Assembly (NCBI GenBank): GCA_965248735.1
Contig: OZ252146.1
Location: 3,596,001 to 3,660,000 of the forward strand
Length of the DNA: 64,000 bases
DNA from: Aldehydirespirator sp965248735
Lineage (GTDB): Bacteria; Actinomycetota; Acidimicrobiia; Acidimicrobiales; Aldehydirespiratoraceae
Direction of reading: 5' to 3'
The first letter of the stretch is position 1; every line of letters starts with the position of its first letter. The translations under genes and the position numbers were made by a program. Below the pieces are notes generated by a model. That model was given only the letters and a program-made list of their open reading frames with translations, ran no database searches and was not told the origin of the DNA. Shown here one piece after another: positions 25,512-34,285 of the stretch.

Positions 25512-26738
25512 ATGAGAGACAAGACGACAAACGCAAATGACACCCGAAGCCGACTGAGGACTGCCCTTCAGGCAGTAGCTTGCATCACAGTATTCGGGCT
25601 GCTGGCCGCAGTCGCGGCAGCGGGCGCAACGGCACAAGACGTCGACTCGATAGAAGACGCGCCCATCCAAGGCGATCCGCCGCGGGTCTTCACGCCCGCA
25701 GCCGCAGGTTCGGAGGGACCGCCGCTCCCGTTCCCCGGGCTCAGCCCGGAACAAGCCGCAGCCGCGAGAGCCGACCTCGCGGCGCGGGACCGACAAGCGG
25801 CTACCGCTGCCCTCGCCGCTGACCGAGCCTACGCCGCACTCGGCGATCCGACAGCGGACCCAATCCCTGTCGACTTGCCGCCGACGGAGTTCGTGCCATA
25901 CGAGGCCGCGCCGCACTCCGACGTGGTCATTCCGCGGCTAGCGGCTTCCGCTGACAGCGCGACGACAACAGCCGGCGGTCAGACCGCAGCGTCGGCCTGC
26001 ACCGGGACTGGTGACAATCTGTGCTACCAATCCGACATACTGGACCTGAGCCATCCGGCGGTCGGGTTGTATGCGAGCCAATACTGGGTCTGGTTGGGGA
26101 TACCGCAGTCGAACGAGGAGAACCAGTGCGACAGCACCTCCGAACCGAGTGGATGCTTCTGGTTCTATGCGATGCAGCACGACATGGACTCCGGCGCCTA
26201 CAGCGACTCGGCTCTGCATGTGGGCCCTCAGAGAGGCTCTAGCATCGCTGGCGATACAGGGAATCAGTGGCGCATGAACATCGACGGCTACATCGACGGC
26301 GTGCACATCGGAGGACAGAGTTCTGTCAATCTGCCTACTGAGACGTGGATTCGAGTCCGCATCTGGCGTCTCAGCCATGGATACACGTCCCCCACTAACA
26401 AGCCATGGTCAAGGTGGGGCGTGTGGGCGATGTGGGGCGGAAGCGACCGCCAACTCGGCTCACTGACAATCGACGGGCATCTCTTTGCCAAGTCCGCGCT
26501 GTTCAGCGAGATAATGGAAGAAAACGGGAAATGCTCAACCGATCTCAACAAGGGCTACCTGGATAACCCTCGGTTCTGGAACACCTCTGTCTCTGAGGGT
26601 GTCTATTCCAGCGCGACGGCGGAATATGAAGACAACTGCGATGACACTACTTGGAAGCAGATATCCGGGGACCACGTGCTAAACCAGCGAGAAACACAGC
26701 GCCTCATCGAAGAGGATGACATCGTTTGGCAGTACTAG
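25512..26738 (+). CDS. Secreted protein of unknown function
   Basis: 408 residues. A Sec-type signal peptide follows a polar N-terminus: hydrophobic stretch about residues 22-43 ending AAAGATAQD. An Ala-rich, Asp/Pro-containing segment (45-160) leads to a C-terminal region with paired cysteines (ACTGTGDNLCYQ; NQCDSTSEPSGCFWF; KCSTD...DNCDD) and many Trp/Tyr, as in an extracellular beta-rich domain. I do not recognise the family. G+C is lower by eye than in the neighbours, which may indicate transfer. CGGAG precedes the ATG. The next gene's start overlaps its end. Confidence 0.75.
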   Translation: MRDKTTNANDTRSRLRTALQAVACITVFGLLAAVAAAGATAQDVDSIEDAPIQGDPPRVFTPAAAGSEGPPLPFPGLSPEQAAAARADLAARDRQAATAALAADRAYAALGDPTADPIPVDLPPTEFVPYEAAPHSDVVIPRLAASADSATTTAGGQTAASACTGTGDNLCYQSDILDLSHPAVGLYASQYWVWLGIPQSNEENQCDSTSEPSGCFWFYAMQHDMDSGAYSDSALHVGPQRGSSIAGDTGNQWRMNIDGYIDGVHIGGQSSVNLPTETWIRVRIWRLSHGYTSPTNKPWSRWGVWAMWGGSDRQLGSLTIDGHLFAKSALFSEIMEENGKCSTDLNKGYLDNPRFWNTSVSEGVYSSATAEYEDNCDDTTWKQISGDHVLNQRETQRLIEEDDIVWQY

Positions 26739-27310
26739 CAAGCTCGCGACGCAGTTCTAGGCCAGCGGACTGGGCGGTGCTGGCGTGTGCGCTCGGGTTG
26801 GTGTTGTCGTGCTCCGGCACCTCCCAAGCCCCACAGATCAAGTCCGCCCTTCAGGCCGAGTCCGCGCCGCAGAACCAACCCCCTACGGAAACCTACTACC
26901 GCAAAATATCAGAAGTCACTTGGTCGGTGGGGGTTGACGAGACGCCTGCGGCCCCCGATGACCGTCTGCTTTATTTGGCGCCGACATCGCCCATCGAAGG
27001 CTTCGACACCGATGCCAAGCTATCGCGCGTCGAGCCGGGCGGTGTCCCCGGCTACGATGTAGTGCTGAGATGGCCAACAGGCTCGGTGTCCGTGTCGGCA
27101 ACACCTGCATTCTCATGCGACCTGCTACCGGACTATGCAAGGTGGCGATCGGTGGAGATCCGCGGTGTCGAGGGCTGTGAGTTCACCAACGAAGTTGGAC
27201 TGTACTTCCTGAAATGGGTGGAGGGCGGCACCAGATTCAAATACAGCTCGTTCACTACCACCGGGGCCGAGGCACGGAAGATGCTCGCCGATTGGGATCC
27301 GCTTGAGTAA
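26726..27310 (+). CDS. Putative lipoprotein of unknown function
   Basis: 194 residues from TTG 26726, which overlaps the secreted-protein stop by 13 bases and follows AGAGGA. The N-terminus has Arg residues, a hydrophobic stretch and the lipobox LVLSC (Cys29), so it is probably lipid-anchored on the cell surface. The rest (TYYRKISEVTWSVGV, then GYDVVLRWPTGSVSVSA) matches nothing I know. The tight overlap suggests it works with the secreted protein before it. Confidence 0.65.
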   Translation: MAVLASSRRSSRPADWAVLACALGLVLSCSGTSQAPQIKSALQAESAPQNQPPTETYYRKISEVTWSVGVDETPAAPDDRLLYLAPTSPIEGFDTDAKLSRVEPGGVPGYDVVLRWPTGSVSVSATPAFSCDLLPDYARWRSVEIRGVEGCEFTNEVGLYFLKWVEGGTRFKYSSFTTTGAEARKMLADWDPLE

Positions 27311-27377
27311 CCGCCTGGTGAGGGCCGGCGAGAATCGTCAGACGCAAGCAGGCTGCTGGGACCTGCCGGAACGAGGT

Positions 27378-27479
27378 TCAGCCCTCTAGCAGGCCCTCGG
27401 TGGCAGCCTTGCGGACGGCCTGAATGCGGTCGGCCACGCCGAGCGCCCGATACAGCACGGGTCCCGACCTGACGTGGCC
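27378..27479 (-). pseudogene. Possible remnant of a LuxR-type HTH C-terminus
   Basis: On the minus strand 33 codons read GHVRSGPVLYRALGVADR followed by IQAVRKAATEGLLEG and TGA. This resembles the last two helices of a LuxR/FixJ DNA-binding domain (the HVRxIxRKLGVxDRxQAV pattern). The frame upstream gives no further LuxR sequence, so it would be a truncated relic just before the xanthine dehydrogenase operon. Confidence 0.4.
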
Positions 27480-27527
27480 CGATCCAGGAATGCTCGGCCG
27501 AAATCGAGTGCGCTGGGTACCGGGGTG

Positions 27528-27540
27528 GTGTATCGTACAC
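27528..27540 (+). promoter_or_regulatory. Palindrome GTGTATCGTACAC before the xanthine dehydrogenase operon
   Basis: A perfect 5-bp inverted repeat with a three-base centre, 20 bases before the GTG start, resembling GntR-family operators. TATCGT inside it could be a -10, putting the transcription start near an ATG at 27543 that opens a six-codon leader (MLEGAP) whose TGA overlaps the GTG at 27560. Confidence 0.45.
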
Positions 27541-27559
27541 CGATGCTGGAGGGGGCGCC

Positions 27560-30232
27560 GTGACCGATCTCCAGGATCGAGCCGTGCTCGCCGCGCCGAC
27601 TGTGACCGAGTTCGTCTGCAACGGCTCGACGGTGCGCGTCGGCGACCATCCCCACCTGCTCGCGGCCCTGCGGGAAGAGCTCGGCCTGATCGCGGCCAAA
27701 GACGGCTGCTCGCCCTCGGGGCAGTGCGGATGCTGCACGGTGCTCATCAACGGCAAGGCCCGGGTGGCGTGCCAGATCCCCCTCAGCAAGGCCCACGGCG
27801 CGGAGATCGTCACGCCCGAGGGACTCAGCGCCGAGGAGCGCCACCGCTACGCGGCCGCCTTCGGCGCGGCCGGCGCGGTGCAGTGCGGCTTCTGCACGCC
27901 GGGCATCGTCATGCGGGTCAAGGCTCTGATCGAGCGCAACGGCGCCAACCTCACCCGCGAACAGGCCTCCCGCCACCTGGGCGCCCACCTGTGCCGCTGC
28001 ACCGGCTACCTGAAGATCCTCGACGCGGTGGAGATGCTGGCCACCGGCGCCGACGGAATGGTCGGCGGCACCGCAGTGGAGGTCGCCCGAGGAGTGGGAT
28101 CCAGCGCCGCCCGCTACGAGGCGACCGAGCTGGCGCTGGGCGACAAGCTCTACATCGACGACATGACCGCGCCGGGGATGCTCCACGGAGCGGTGCACCT
28201 GGCCAGCCACGCCAGGGCCGACGTGATCGCGATCGACACCAGCAGCGCCGAGGCCCAGCCCGGCGTGGTGGCGGTGATCACCGGGGCGGATGTGGTCGGC
28301 GACCTGCGGATCGGGCTGATCCACAAGGACTGGCCCGTGTTCATCCCCGAGGGCGGACGCACCTCGTACCTGGGCGACATCATGGCCCTGGTGGTGGCCG
28401 ACAGCCGCGAGATCGCCCGCCGGGCCGCGGAGTTGGTTGAGGTCACCTACGAGCCGCTCGCCCCCATCACCGATGCGGCCGCGGCCGTGGCCGACGGCTG
28501 CGAGGACGCGGTGTGGGGCCTCGACGGCAATGTCTTGTCGGTCTCGACCTATGCCCGCGGCGGCGACGTCACCGAGGCGCTCGCCGCGTCGGCCCACACG
28601 GTGCGGGAGACATTCCAGACGCAGCGGGTGGAGCAGGCGTTCCTGGAGCCCGAGTCCACCCTCGCGGTACCCAAGGTGGTGGACGGCGAGCGCCGCATAG
28701 ACGTGTACTCCGGCGGTCAGGGCGTGTGGGACGACCGCGACCAGGTCGCGGCCGTGCTCGGCCTCGACAACAGCCTCGTGTGGGTGGAGCAGGTCGCCAA
28801 CGGCGGCGCCTTCGGGGGCAAGGAGGACTGCGCCAACCAGACCCAGACAGCGCTGGCCGCCTGGCTGCTGGACCGCCCCGTGAAGACCACGTTCTCGCGC
28901 GAGGAGTCGCTGCTGGTGCACCCCAAGCGCCATCCGGTCCGCATCGAGCTGGCCGCGGGCTGCGACGCCGAGGGACGGCTCACGGCTCTGCGGGCCCGGA
29001 TGCTGGGCGACTCGGGTCCTTACGCGTCGGTGGGGATGAAGGTCCTGGAGAGAGCGGCGGGCCACGCCTGCGGTCCCTATGTGGTGCCGGTCGTGGACGT
29101 GGAGGCGGTGGCCGCCCGCACCAACAACAGCGTGTGCGGCGCCTTCCGGGGCTTCGGTGCCAACCAGTCCCAGTTCGCCATGGAGGGCGTGATGGACCGC
29201 TTCGCCGACGCCGTCGGGATCAGCGGCTGGGAGATCCGGCGCCGCAATGCGGTCACCCCTGGCGCGGAGTGGGGTCCGGGGCAGATCATGGACGGCGGCA
29301 GCCTCGGTGCTCTTGAGTGCCTGGAGGCCATCAAGGGTGCCTACGACGAGGCCATCGCGGCCGGCAAGGCCGTGGGCCTGGGCCTGGGGCTGAAGAACTC
29401 CGGGCTCGGCAACGGCTTCAAGGAGATCAGCCGGGCCGTGGTGCACTTCGTGCCCGACGCCGGCCACCCCGCCGGCACTCCGGCCGGACCCGACACTGTC
29501 GTCGAGGTGCGCCACTGCTGGACCGAGATGGGCCAGGGCGTGCACACCGTGGCCCTGCAGGTGGCGGTCGAGGAGCTCGGCGTGCGACCGGACCAAGTGA
29601 GGGTCTACGTCGACACCAGCCGCGAGCTGGGCGCCGGACAGACCACGGGATCCCGGGGCACGCTGATGGGGGCGGGATCCGTCGCCGACGCGTGCCGCGC
29701 CGCACTGGCCGAGGGTTGCCTGACCGGCATCGACTACGAGGGCGAGTACCGCGTCGACTGGACCAACAAACTCAGCGACGGCCTCGAGCACCCGGTGATC
29801 CACTCGACCTTCGGCTATGCCGCCCAGATGGTGATCGCTGATCCTGCCACGGGCAAGGTGGAGAAGGTGGTGGCCGCCCACGACGTGGGACGGGCCGTGA
29901 ACCCGCTGCTGTGCGAGGGCCAGATCGAGGGCAGCGTCCATATGGGTCTCGGCTACGCGCTGACCGAGGACTTCCCCTGCGACGACGAGGGCCGGCCCCG
30001 GTTCGACACTCTGCGGGGGCTCGACATCATCCGTCCCAAGGACATGCCGCCGGTGGACGTCATCCTGGTCGAGGCCCCCCAGCCCGACTCGCCCTACGGC
30101 ATCAAGGGCGTCGGCGAGATCGGACTGGTGCCGACTGCCGGCGCGGTTGCCGAGGCCATGCGCCAGGTGGACGGCCAGTGGCGCAACCGCCTCCCCATAA
30201 ACGTCCATCAGCCTGTAACGCCCCGGTCGTGA
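27560..30232 (+). CDS. FAD-less xanthine dehydrogenase-type enzyme, fused Fe-S and molybdenum subunits (XdhD-like)
   Basis: 890 residues. The N-terminal ~160 hold two 2Fe-2S clusters: Cys50/56/59 (GCSPSGQCGCC) with Cys71, and Cys109/112/145/147 (CGFC and CRC). The molybdopterin domain follows, with GGAFGGKED, FRGFGANQSQ and the C-terminal GIKGVGEIGLVP containing the catalytic Glu. No FAD domain is present, and no separate FAD-subunit gene is nearby. This layout matches E. coli XdhD/YgfN, which sits beside ssnA. It should hydroxylate a purine or N-heterocycle. GTG at 27560; its TGA overlaps the next gene's GTG, so the two are coupled. Confidence 0.88.
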   Translation: MTDLQDRAVLAAPTVTEFVCNGSTVRVGDHPHLLAALREELGLIAAKDGCSPSGQCGCCTVLINGKARVACQIPLSKAHGAEIVTPEGLSAEERHRYAAAFGAAGAVQCGFCTPGIVMRVKALIERNGANLTREQASRHLGAHLCRCTGYLKILDAVEMLATGADGMVGGTAVEVARGVGSSAARYEATELALGDKLYIDDMTAPGMLHGAVHLASHARADVIAIDTSSAEAQPGVVAVITGADVVGDLRIGLIHKDWPVFIPEGGRTSYLGDIMALVVADSREIARRAAELVEVTYEPLAPITDAAAAVADGCEDAVWGLDGNVLSVSTYARGGDVTEALAASAHTVRETFQTQRVEQAFLEPESTLAVPKVVDGERRIDVYSGGQGVWDDRDQVAAVLGLDNSLVWVEQVANGGAFGGKEDCANQTQTALAAWLLDRPVKTTFSREESLLVHPKRHPVRIELAAGCDAEGRLTALRARMLGDSGPYASVGMKVLERAAGHACGPYVVPVVDVEAVAARTNNSVCGAFRGFGANQSQFAMEGVMDRFADAVGISGWEIRRRNAVTPGAEWGPGQIMDGGSLGALECLEAIKGAYDEAIAAGKAVGLGLGLKNSGLGNGFKEISRAVVHFVPDAGHPAGTPAGPDTVVEVRHCWTEMGQGVHTVALQVAVEELGVRPDQVRVYVDTSRELGAGQTTGSRGTLMGAGSVADACRAALAEGCLTGIDYEGEYRVDWTNKLSDGLEHPVIHSTFGYAAQMVIADPATGKVEKVVAAHDVGRAVNPLLCEGQIEGSVHMGLGYALTEDFPCDDEGRPRFDTLRGLDIIRPKDMPPVDVILVEAPQPDSPYGIKGVGEIGLVPTAGAVAEAMRQVDGQWRNRLPINVHQPVTPRS

Positions 30233-31314
30233 CCGGCCCGGCCCCCGATCCCGGGACCTTTGACGCGCCCGCGCGCCCCGAACCGGACGCCCGCACGACC
30301 CCTGGCATGGTGTGCGCCCATCACCACCTGTACTCGGCGCTGGCCCGCGGGATGCCCGCGCCGCCCCGCACCCCGACGGAGTTCCTCGAGATCCTGGAGC
30401 TGGTCTGGTGGCGCCTGGACCGGGCCCTCGACCTCGACATCATCGAGTGGTCGGCCAAGCTGGGCGCGCTGGAGGCCCTGGAATCGGGCACCACCGCCAT
30501 CATCGACCATCACGAGTCTCCCAATGCCATCGAGGGGTCGCTGGACGTGATCGCTCAAGCCTGCGCCGAGGTGGGGGTGCGGGTGGACTGCTGCTACGGC
30601 GTGACCGACCGCCACGGCTCCGCAGGTGCGGCCGCGGGCCTGGCCGAGAACGACCGCTTCCTGCGGGCGGGGGGCCGCGGCCATGTGGGCGTCCACGCCG
30701 CCTTCACCTGCTCCGACGCCACACTGGAGGCGGCCGCGGGGCTGGCCGCCGACCACCGCACCGGCGTCCACATACACGTCTCCGAGGGGACCGCCGACCT
30801 CGCGGCCGGGGTCCGCCTGGAGTCGCTGGCCCGCGACGACTGGCTCGTGATACACGCGGTTCACCTGGACCGCGACCTGCCGGGGGTGATCGTGCACAAC
30901 CCCCGCTCGAACATGAACAACGCGGTCGGCTACGCCCGGCCCGCGGCCCGGCCCAACCCGATTGCGCTCGGCACCGACGGGATCGGGGCGGCCATGCTCG
31001 ATGAGTTCCGGGTGGCCTACGTGCGCCATCGCGAGGACGACGTGACCGCCACACCGGAGACGGCCTGGAGTTGGCTGGAGACCGGCTGGAGGCTGTTCCC
31101 CGAGGCTCTTTACGACACGGTGACCTGGTCCTATGACCGCATGGACCCCTGGTCGCTGGCCTTCACCACCGGAGTGCGGGCCATGGAGGTCACCATCGAC
31201 GGCGAGACCGTGCTGCGCGACGGCCGCGCCATGAGGGTGGACGCGGAGGAGATCAGGGCCAAAGCGGCCGAGTCGGCCGCCAGACTGTTCGCCAAGCTCG
31301 AGGAGATGCCGTGA
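30229..31314 (+). CDS. Short SsnA-like amidohydrolase
   Basis: 361 residues. Metal-site motifs are HxH (His31, His33 in CAHHHLYSALARGM), HIHVSEG, VIHAVHLD and GTDGIGA, and GTTAIIDHHES supports the SsnA/aminohydrolase group, which deaminates purines or related heterocycles. SsnA proteins normally have ~60 residues of beta-sandwich before the HxH; here there are only ~28 Pro/Asp-rich residues, and the end is short too. So the composite sandwich domain is reduced or missing. GTG 30229 overlaps the XDH stop (GTGA), and the XDH-SsnA pairing repeats the arrangement in E. coli. Confidence 0.75.
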   Translation: MTGPAPDPGTFDAPARPEPDARTTPGMVCAHHHLYSALARGMPAPPRTPTEFLEILELVWWRLDRALDLDIIEWSAKLGALEALESGTTAIIDHHESPNAIEGSLDVIAQACAEVGVRVDCCYGVTDRHGSAGAAAGLAENDRFLRAGGRGHVGVHAAFTCSDATLEAAAGLAADHRTGVHIHVSEGTADLAAGVRLESLARDDWLVIHAVHLDRDLPGVIVHNPRSNMNNAVGYARPAARPNPIALGTDGIGAAMLDEFRVAYVRHREDDVTATPETAWSWLETGWRLFPEALYDTVTWSYDRMDPWSLAFTTGVRAMEVTIDGETVLRDGRAMRVDAEEIRAKAAESAARLFAKLEEMP

Positions 31315-31398
31315 CTCGACCGGGAGCAGGACCCATCCGGTGCTAGGACACGCCGCGACCCGAGACACGGCGCTGTGCAACCACGACCAGGAGATGCC

Positions 31399-32418
31399 AT
31401 GACCCAGCCAGCAGCCCTCTACATCCAGGACGCCCACACGCTCGCGGAGTCGATGGAGCTGTCCCGATACGCGGAGTCCAAGGGCTTCGACGCGGTCTGG
31501 CAGGCCGACTCCCGCCTGGTGCGCGACGCGGTGGTGCCCATGGCCGCCATCGCCGCAGTCACCTCCACGATCAGGGTCGGCAGCGGCGTGGTGGACTGCT
31601 GGACCCGCAACCCGGCCCGGCTGGCGTCCACCTTCTCCACCCTCGACGACCTGGCACCGGGCCGCATCATCCTGGGCATAGGAGCCTGGTGGGAGCCGCT
31701 GGCGTCGAAGGTGGGTGTGCGGCGGGTGCGCCCCCTCAAGGCGATGCGCGAGATCGTCGAGGCCTGCAGGGGCCTGCTGAACGACCAGACCGTCACCTAC
31801 AACGGCGAGTTCGTGCAGTTCGACGGGGTGGAGCTCGACTATGTCCAACAGGAGCGCCGGCCCAAGGACGTGCCCATCTACATCGGAGCGACCGGCGCCA
31901 AGATGATGGCCCTCACCGGGGAGATCGCTGACGGCGTCGTGTTCAACTATCTGGTGTCGCCCCAGTACAACGCGCAAGCCATGGAGCACCTGGCCGAGGG
32001 CACGGCCCGGGTGGGGCGCACGGTCGACGACCTGGACCGGCCCCAGCTGATCGTGTGCTCGATGGCATCGGGCGACTCCGAGGCCGAGCGGACCGAGGCG
32101 CTCGACAGCGCCCGGCTGCTGATCACCCAGTACCTGGGCCAGCAGCCCCACATCATGAAGGCCTCGGGCGTGCCCGACTCCCTGCTCGACGAGGTGAGGG
32201 CCGTGCTGACCTGGCCGGCCACCCTCGAGCAGGTGGAGGCCGCGTCGAAGCTGGTGCCCGACGAGGTGGTGCAGATGCTGTGCGCGGCCGGCACCACCGA
32301 CGAGTGCCGGGCCAAGGTGCGCCATTACATCGACAATGGCTGCACCACCCCGATCCTGTACCCGCTCGGGCCGGACGCCAAGATGATGATCGACGCCTTC
32401 GCCGACTGGGACGGGTGA
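31399..32418 (+). CDS. LLM-class (F420-dependent type) oxidoreductase
   Basis: 339 residues of the luciferase-like monooxygenase fold, close to F420-dependent methylene-tetrahydromethanopterin reductase-like proteins (ALYIQDAHTLAESMELSRYAESKGFDAVWQADS at the start; PRLASTFSTLDDLAPGRIILGIGAWW). It should use F420 or FMN to reduce or oxidise a small substrate. AGGAG lies five bases before the ATG. In the purine block it might act on an intermediate, but this is only context. Its TGA overlaps a GTG that opens the 73-codon frame leading to the deaminase. Confidence 0.87.
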   Translation: MTQPAALYIQDAHTLAESMELSRYAESKGFDAVWQADSRLVRDAVVPMAAIAAVTSTIRVGSGVVDCWTRNPARLASTFSTLDDLAPGRIILGIGAWWEPLASKVGVRRVRPLKAMREIVEACRGLLNDQTVTYNGEFVQFDGVELDYVQQERRPKDVPIYIGATGAKMMALTGEIADGVVFNYLVSPQYNAQAMEHLAEGTARVGRTVDDLDRPQLIVCSMASGDSEAERTEALDSARLLITQYLGQQPHIMKASGVPDSLLDEVRAVLTWPATLEQVEAASKLVPDEVVQMLCAAGTTDECRAKVRHYIDNGCTTPILYPLGPDAKMMIDAFADWDG

Positions 32419-32479
32419 CCGGCGGCGCCATCGAGCACTGCGACCGATGCGACCGTGACTCCCCGGCCCCTTCCCCGCC

Positions 32480-32610
32480 GAATTGGCAGTCCTCAGGTCG
32501 CTTTTCGGCGCCCAGCGCTGCCAATTCGATCCGGGCGATGGCCCTGCCCGCTGTCCACCACCGAACTGGCAGATCTCAAGTCGCTTTTCGGCGCCCAGCG
32601 CTGCCAATTC
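32480..32610 (+). repeat. Two 48-bp copies of a palindrome-ended element
   Basis: Copies at 32480-32527 and 32563-32610. The last 30 bases are identical. Each is bounded by inverted arms: GAATTGGCAG / CTGCCAATTC in copy 1, with one arm mismatch in copy 2. They fill the gap between the LLM and deaminase genes. One frame (GTG 32415 to TGA 32636) runs through both, overlapping the LLM stop and the deaminase ATG. Confidence 0.85.
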
Positions 32611-32632
32611 CCTTCGAGGGGCCGTTGACCGC

Positions 32633-34009
32633 ATGACCGACCTGCTGGTGCGCAACGCCCGGCTGGTGGCGGCCATGGACGCGCCGCGCACCGAGATAGC
32701 GGGCGGGTGGGTGGCCGTCACCGACGGGCTCGTCTCCGGGGTGGGCCTGGCCGGTGCTGAGCCCGCCGGCGCGGCCCGCATCGTCGACGCCACCGACTGC
32801 CTGGTTACGCCCGGGCTAATCAACACCCATCACCACCTCTACCAGAACCTGACCCGGGCCTTCCGTCCCGCCCTCGACGGCAACCTGTTCGACTGGCTTC
32901 ACACCCTGTACCCGCTGTGGGCCCGCCTCGACGAGGAGGCCGCTCATGTCTCCGCCTGGGTCGGGCTGGCCGAGCTGGCATTGAGCGGATGCTCCACCAG
33001 CACCGACCATCTCTACGTCCACCCCGCCGGCGCGGGAGATCTGATCTCGGCGGAGATCGAGGCCGCGGCCGACCTGGGTGTGCGCTTCCATCCCACCCGG
33101 GGATCGATGTCTCTGAGCGAGAAGGACGGCGGCCTGCCCCCCGACTCCACCGTGCAGACCGACGATGTGATCCTGGCCGAGTCCGAGCGCCTGGTGGCCG
33201 CCCACCACGACCCCTCGCCAGGGGCGATGGTGCGGATCGCGCTGGCGCCGTGCTCGCCGTTCTCGGTCTCGACCGAGCTGATGACGGCCACCGCGAAGCT
33301 GGCCGAGCGCCTCGACGTGAGGCTGCACACCCACCTGGCCGAGGACATCGGCGAGGACGACTTCTGCTTGGAGACGTTCGGGATGCGCCCGGTGGACTAT
33401 TTCGAGCACTGCGGGTGGGGCACCGACCGGTCCTGGATCGCCCACTGCGTGCAGCCCAACCCGGCCGAGATCTCACGGCTGGGACGCTGGGGCACAGGCG
33501 TGGCCCACTGCCCGAGCTCGAACATGATCCTGGGCGCTGGGCTGGCGCCGGTGCGGGAACTGCGGGCTGCGGGCGTGCCGGTGGGCCTGGGGGTGGACGG
33601 CTCGGCGTCGGCCGACTCCGGCTCGATGTGGACCGAGGCCCGCACCGCCATGCTCATGGCCCGCCTGCGCGACGGCCAGGCGGGGCGAGCGGGCCTGTTC
33701 ACGGCGCGCGAGGCGCTGGAGATGGCCACTCGCGGCGGCGCCGCCTGCCTGGGGAGGGCCAGCGAGATAGGCGAGCTGACGGTGGGCGCCTGCGGCGACA
33801 TCGCGGTGTGGAGCCTCGACGGTTTCGCCTTCGCGGGCGCCTGGTCCGACCCGATCGAGGCGTGGCTGCGGTGCAGTCCGGTGTCGGCCCGCCACACCAT
33901 CGTCGCCGGTCGTCTCGTGGTGGAGTCCGGCGAGCTGAAAGCCGCGGCCGCCGAGCAGATGCTGCGCGACCACCGCCGCATCGCGATCGAAATGCAGTCG
34001 ATACGTTAA
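32633..34009 (+). CDS. 8-oxoguanine deaminase-like amidohydrolase
   Basis: 458 residues, a full-length cytosine-deaminase/AtzB-type amidohydrolase: N-terminal sandwich (LLVRNARLVAAMD), HxH at His66/His68 (NTHHHLYQ), HTHLAED, the HCVQPNPAEI His, and the catalytic Asp in LGVDGSASADSGSM. The pattern AREALEMATRGGAACLGR followed by IGELTVGACGDIAVW is like 8-oxoguanine deaminases, which convert 8-oxoguanine to urate. That fits the neighbouring xanthine-dehydrogenase-type enzyme and phosphoribosyltransferase. A guanine or isoguanine deaminase is possible too. ATG 32633 overlaps an upstream frame's TGA (ATGA). Confidence 0.85.
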   Translation: MTDLLVRNARLVAAMDAPRTEIAGGWVAVTDGLVSGVGLAGAEPAGAARIVDATDCLVTPGLINTHHHLYQNLTRAFRPALDGNLFDWLHTLYPLWARLDEEAAHVSAWVGLAELALSGCSTSTDHLYVHPAGAGDLISAEIEAAADLGVRFHPTRGSMSLSEKDGGLPPDSTVQTDDVILAESERLVAAHHDPSPGAMVRIALAPCSPFSVSTELMTATAKLAERLDVRLHTHLAEDIGEDDFCLETFGMRPVDYFEHCGWGTDRSWIAHCVQPNPAEISRLGRWGTGVAHCPSSNMILGAGLAPVRELRAAGVPVGLGVDGSASADSGSMWTEARTAMLMARLRDGQAGRAGLFTAREALEMATRGGAACLGRASEIGELTVGACGDIAVWSLDGFAFAGAWSDPIEAWLRCSPVSARHTIVAGRLVVESGELKAAAAEQMLRDHRRIAIEMQSIR

Positions 34010-34285
34010 ATGCAATATCGCATCGTTACAGATTATTTAGATGTATGAGCAGACTAGAGTGTGGCAGGGGCGGCTCCAATGCCACGAACGTGTGCTCTGC
34101 CAACCGGGGCCGCCCCGGCTACGGGTCGCATCATATCTTCGCATCGGCCGACCGCAACGATTCTGTATGAAGACGCATCGTCTCGTGGTAAACAGCACGG
34201 GTTGAACATTCCGACATCCCACCGGGAGCCAGCGCGAGCTAGTAGGAACTGGCGAACAGGCCACCAACAGAGAGGGCGGCAGAGC
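34010..34285 (+). other. A/T-richer gap with chained short ORFs before the phosphoribosyltransferase
   Basis: 276 bases with no recognisable gene. ATG follows the deaminase TAA directly and opens MQYRIVTDYLDV. Its TGA overlaps an ATG (34045) opening a 41-codon frame, whose TGA overlaps another ATG (34167), 12 codons, ending at a TTGA. From that TTG the frame is continuous with the phosphoribosyltransferase. Complementary blocks AGGGGCGGC (34066-34074) and GCCGCCCC (34109-34116) could form a leader hairpin. A regulatory leader is possible but unproven. Confidence 0.4.

Noticed and set aside
27386..30208. A 940-codon open frame on the minus strand opposite the xanthine dehydrogenase gene
   Set aside because: It is the antisense shadow of a gene with clear Fe-S and Mo motifs. 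It is Gly/Val/His/Arg-rich with no domains. High-G+C genes leave such frames open. The same applies to many long antisense frames, for example 10-11 kb, 46-48 kb and 60-62 kb.
34010..34285. Purine or PRPP riboswitch before the phosphoribosyltransferase
   Set aside because: Complementary GC blocks exist, but I could not match the conserved core of any known riboswitch class.
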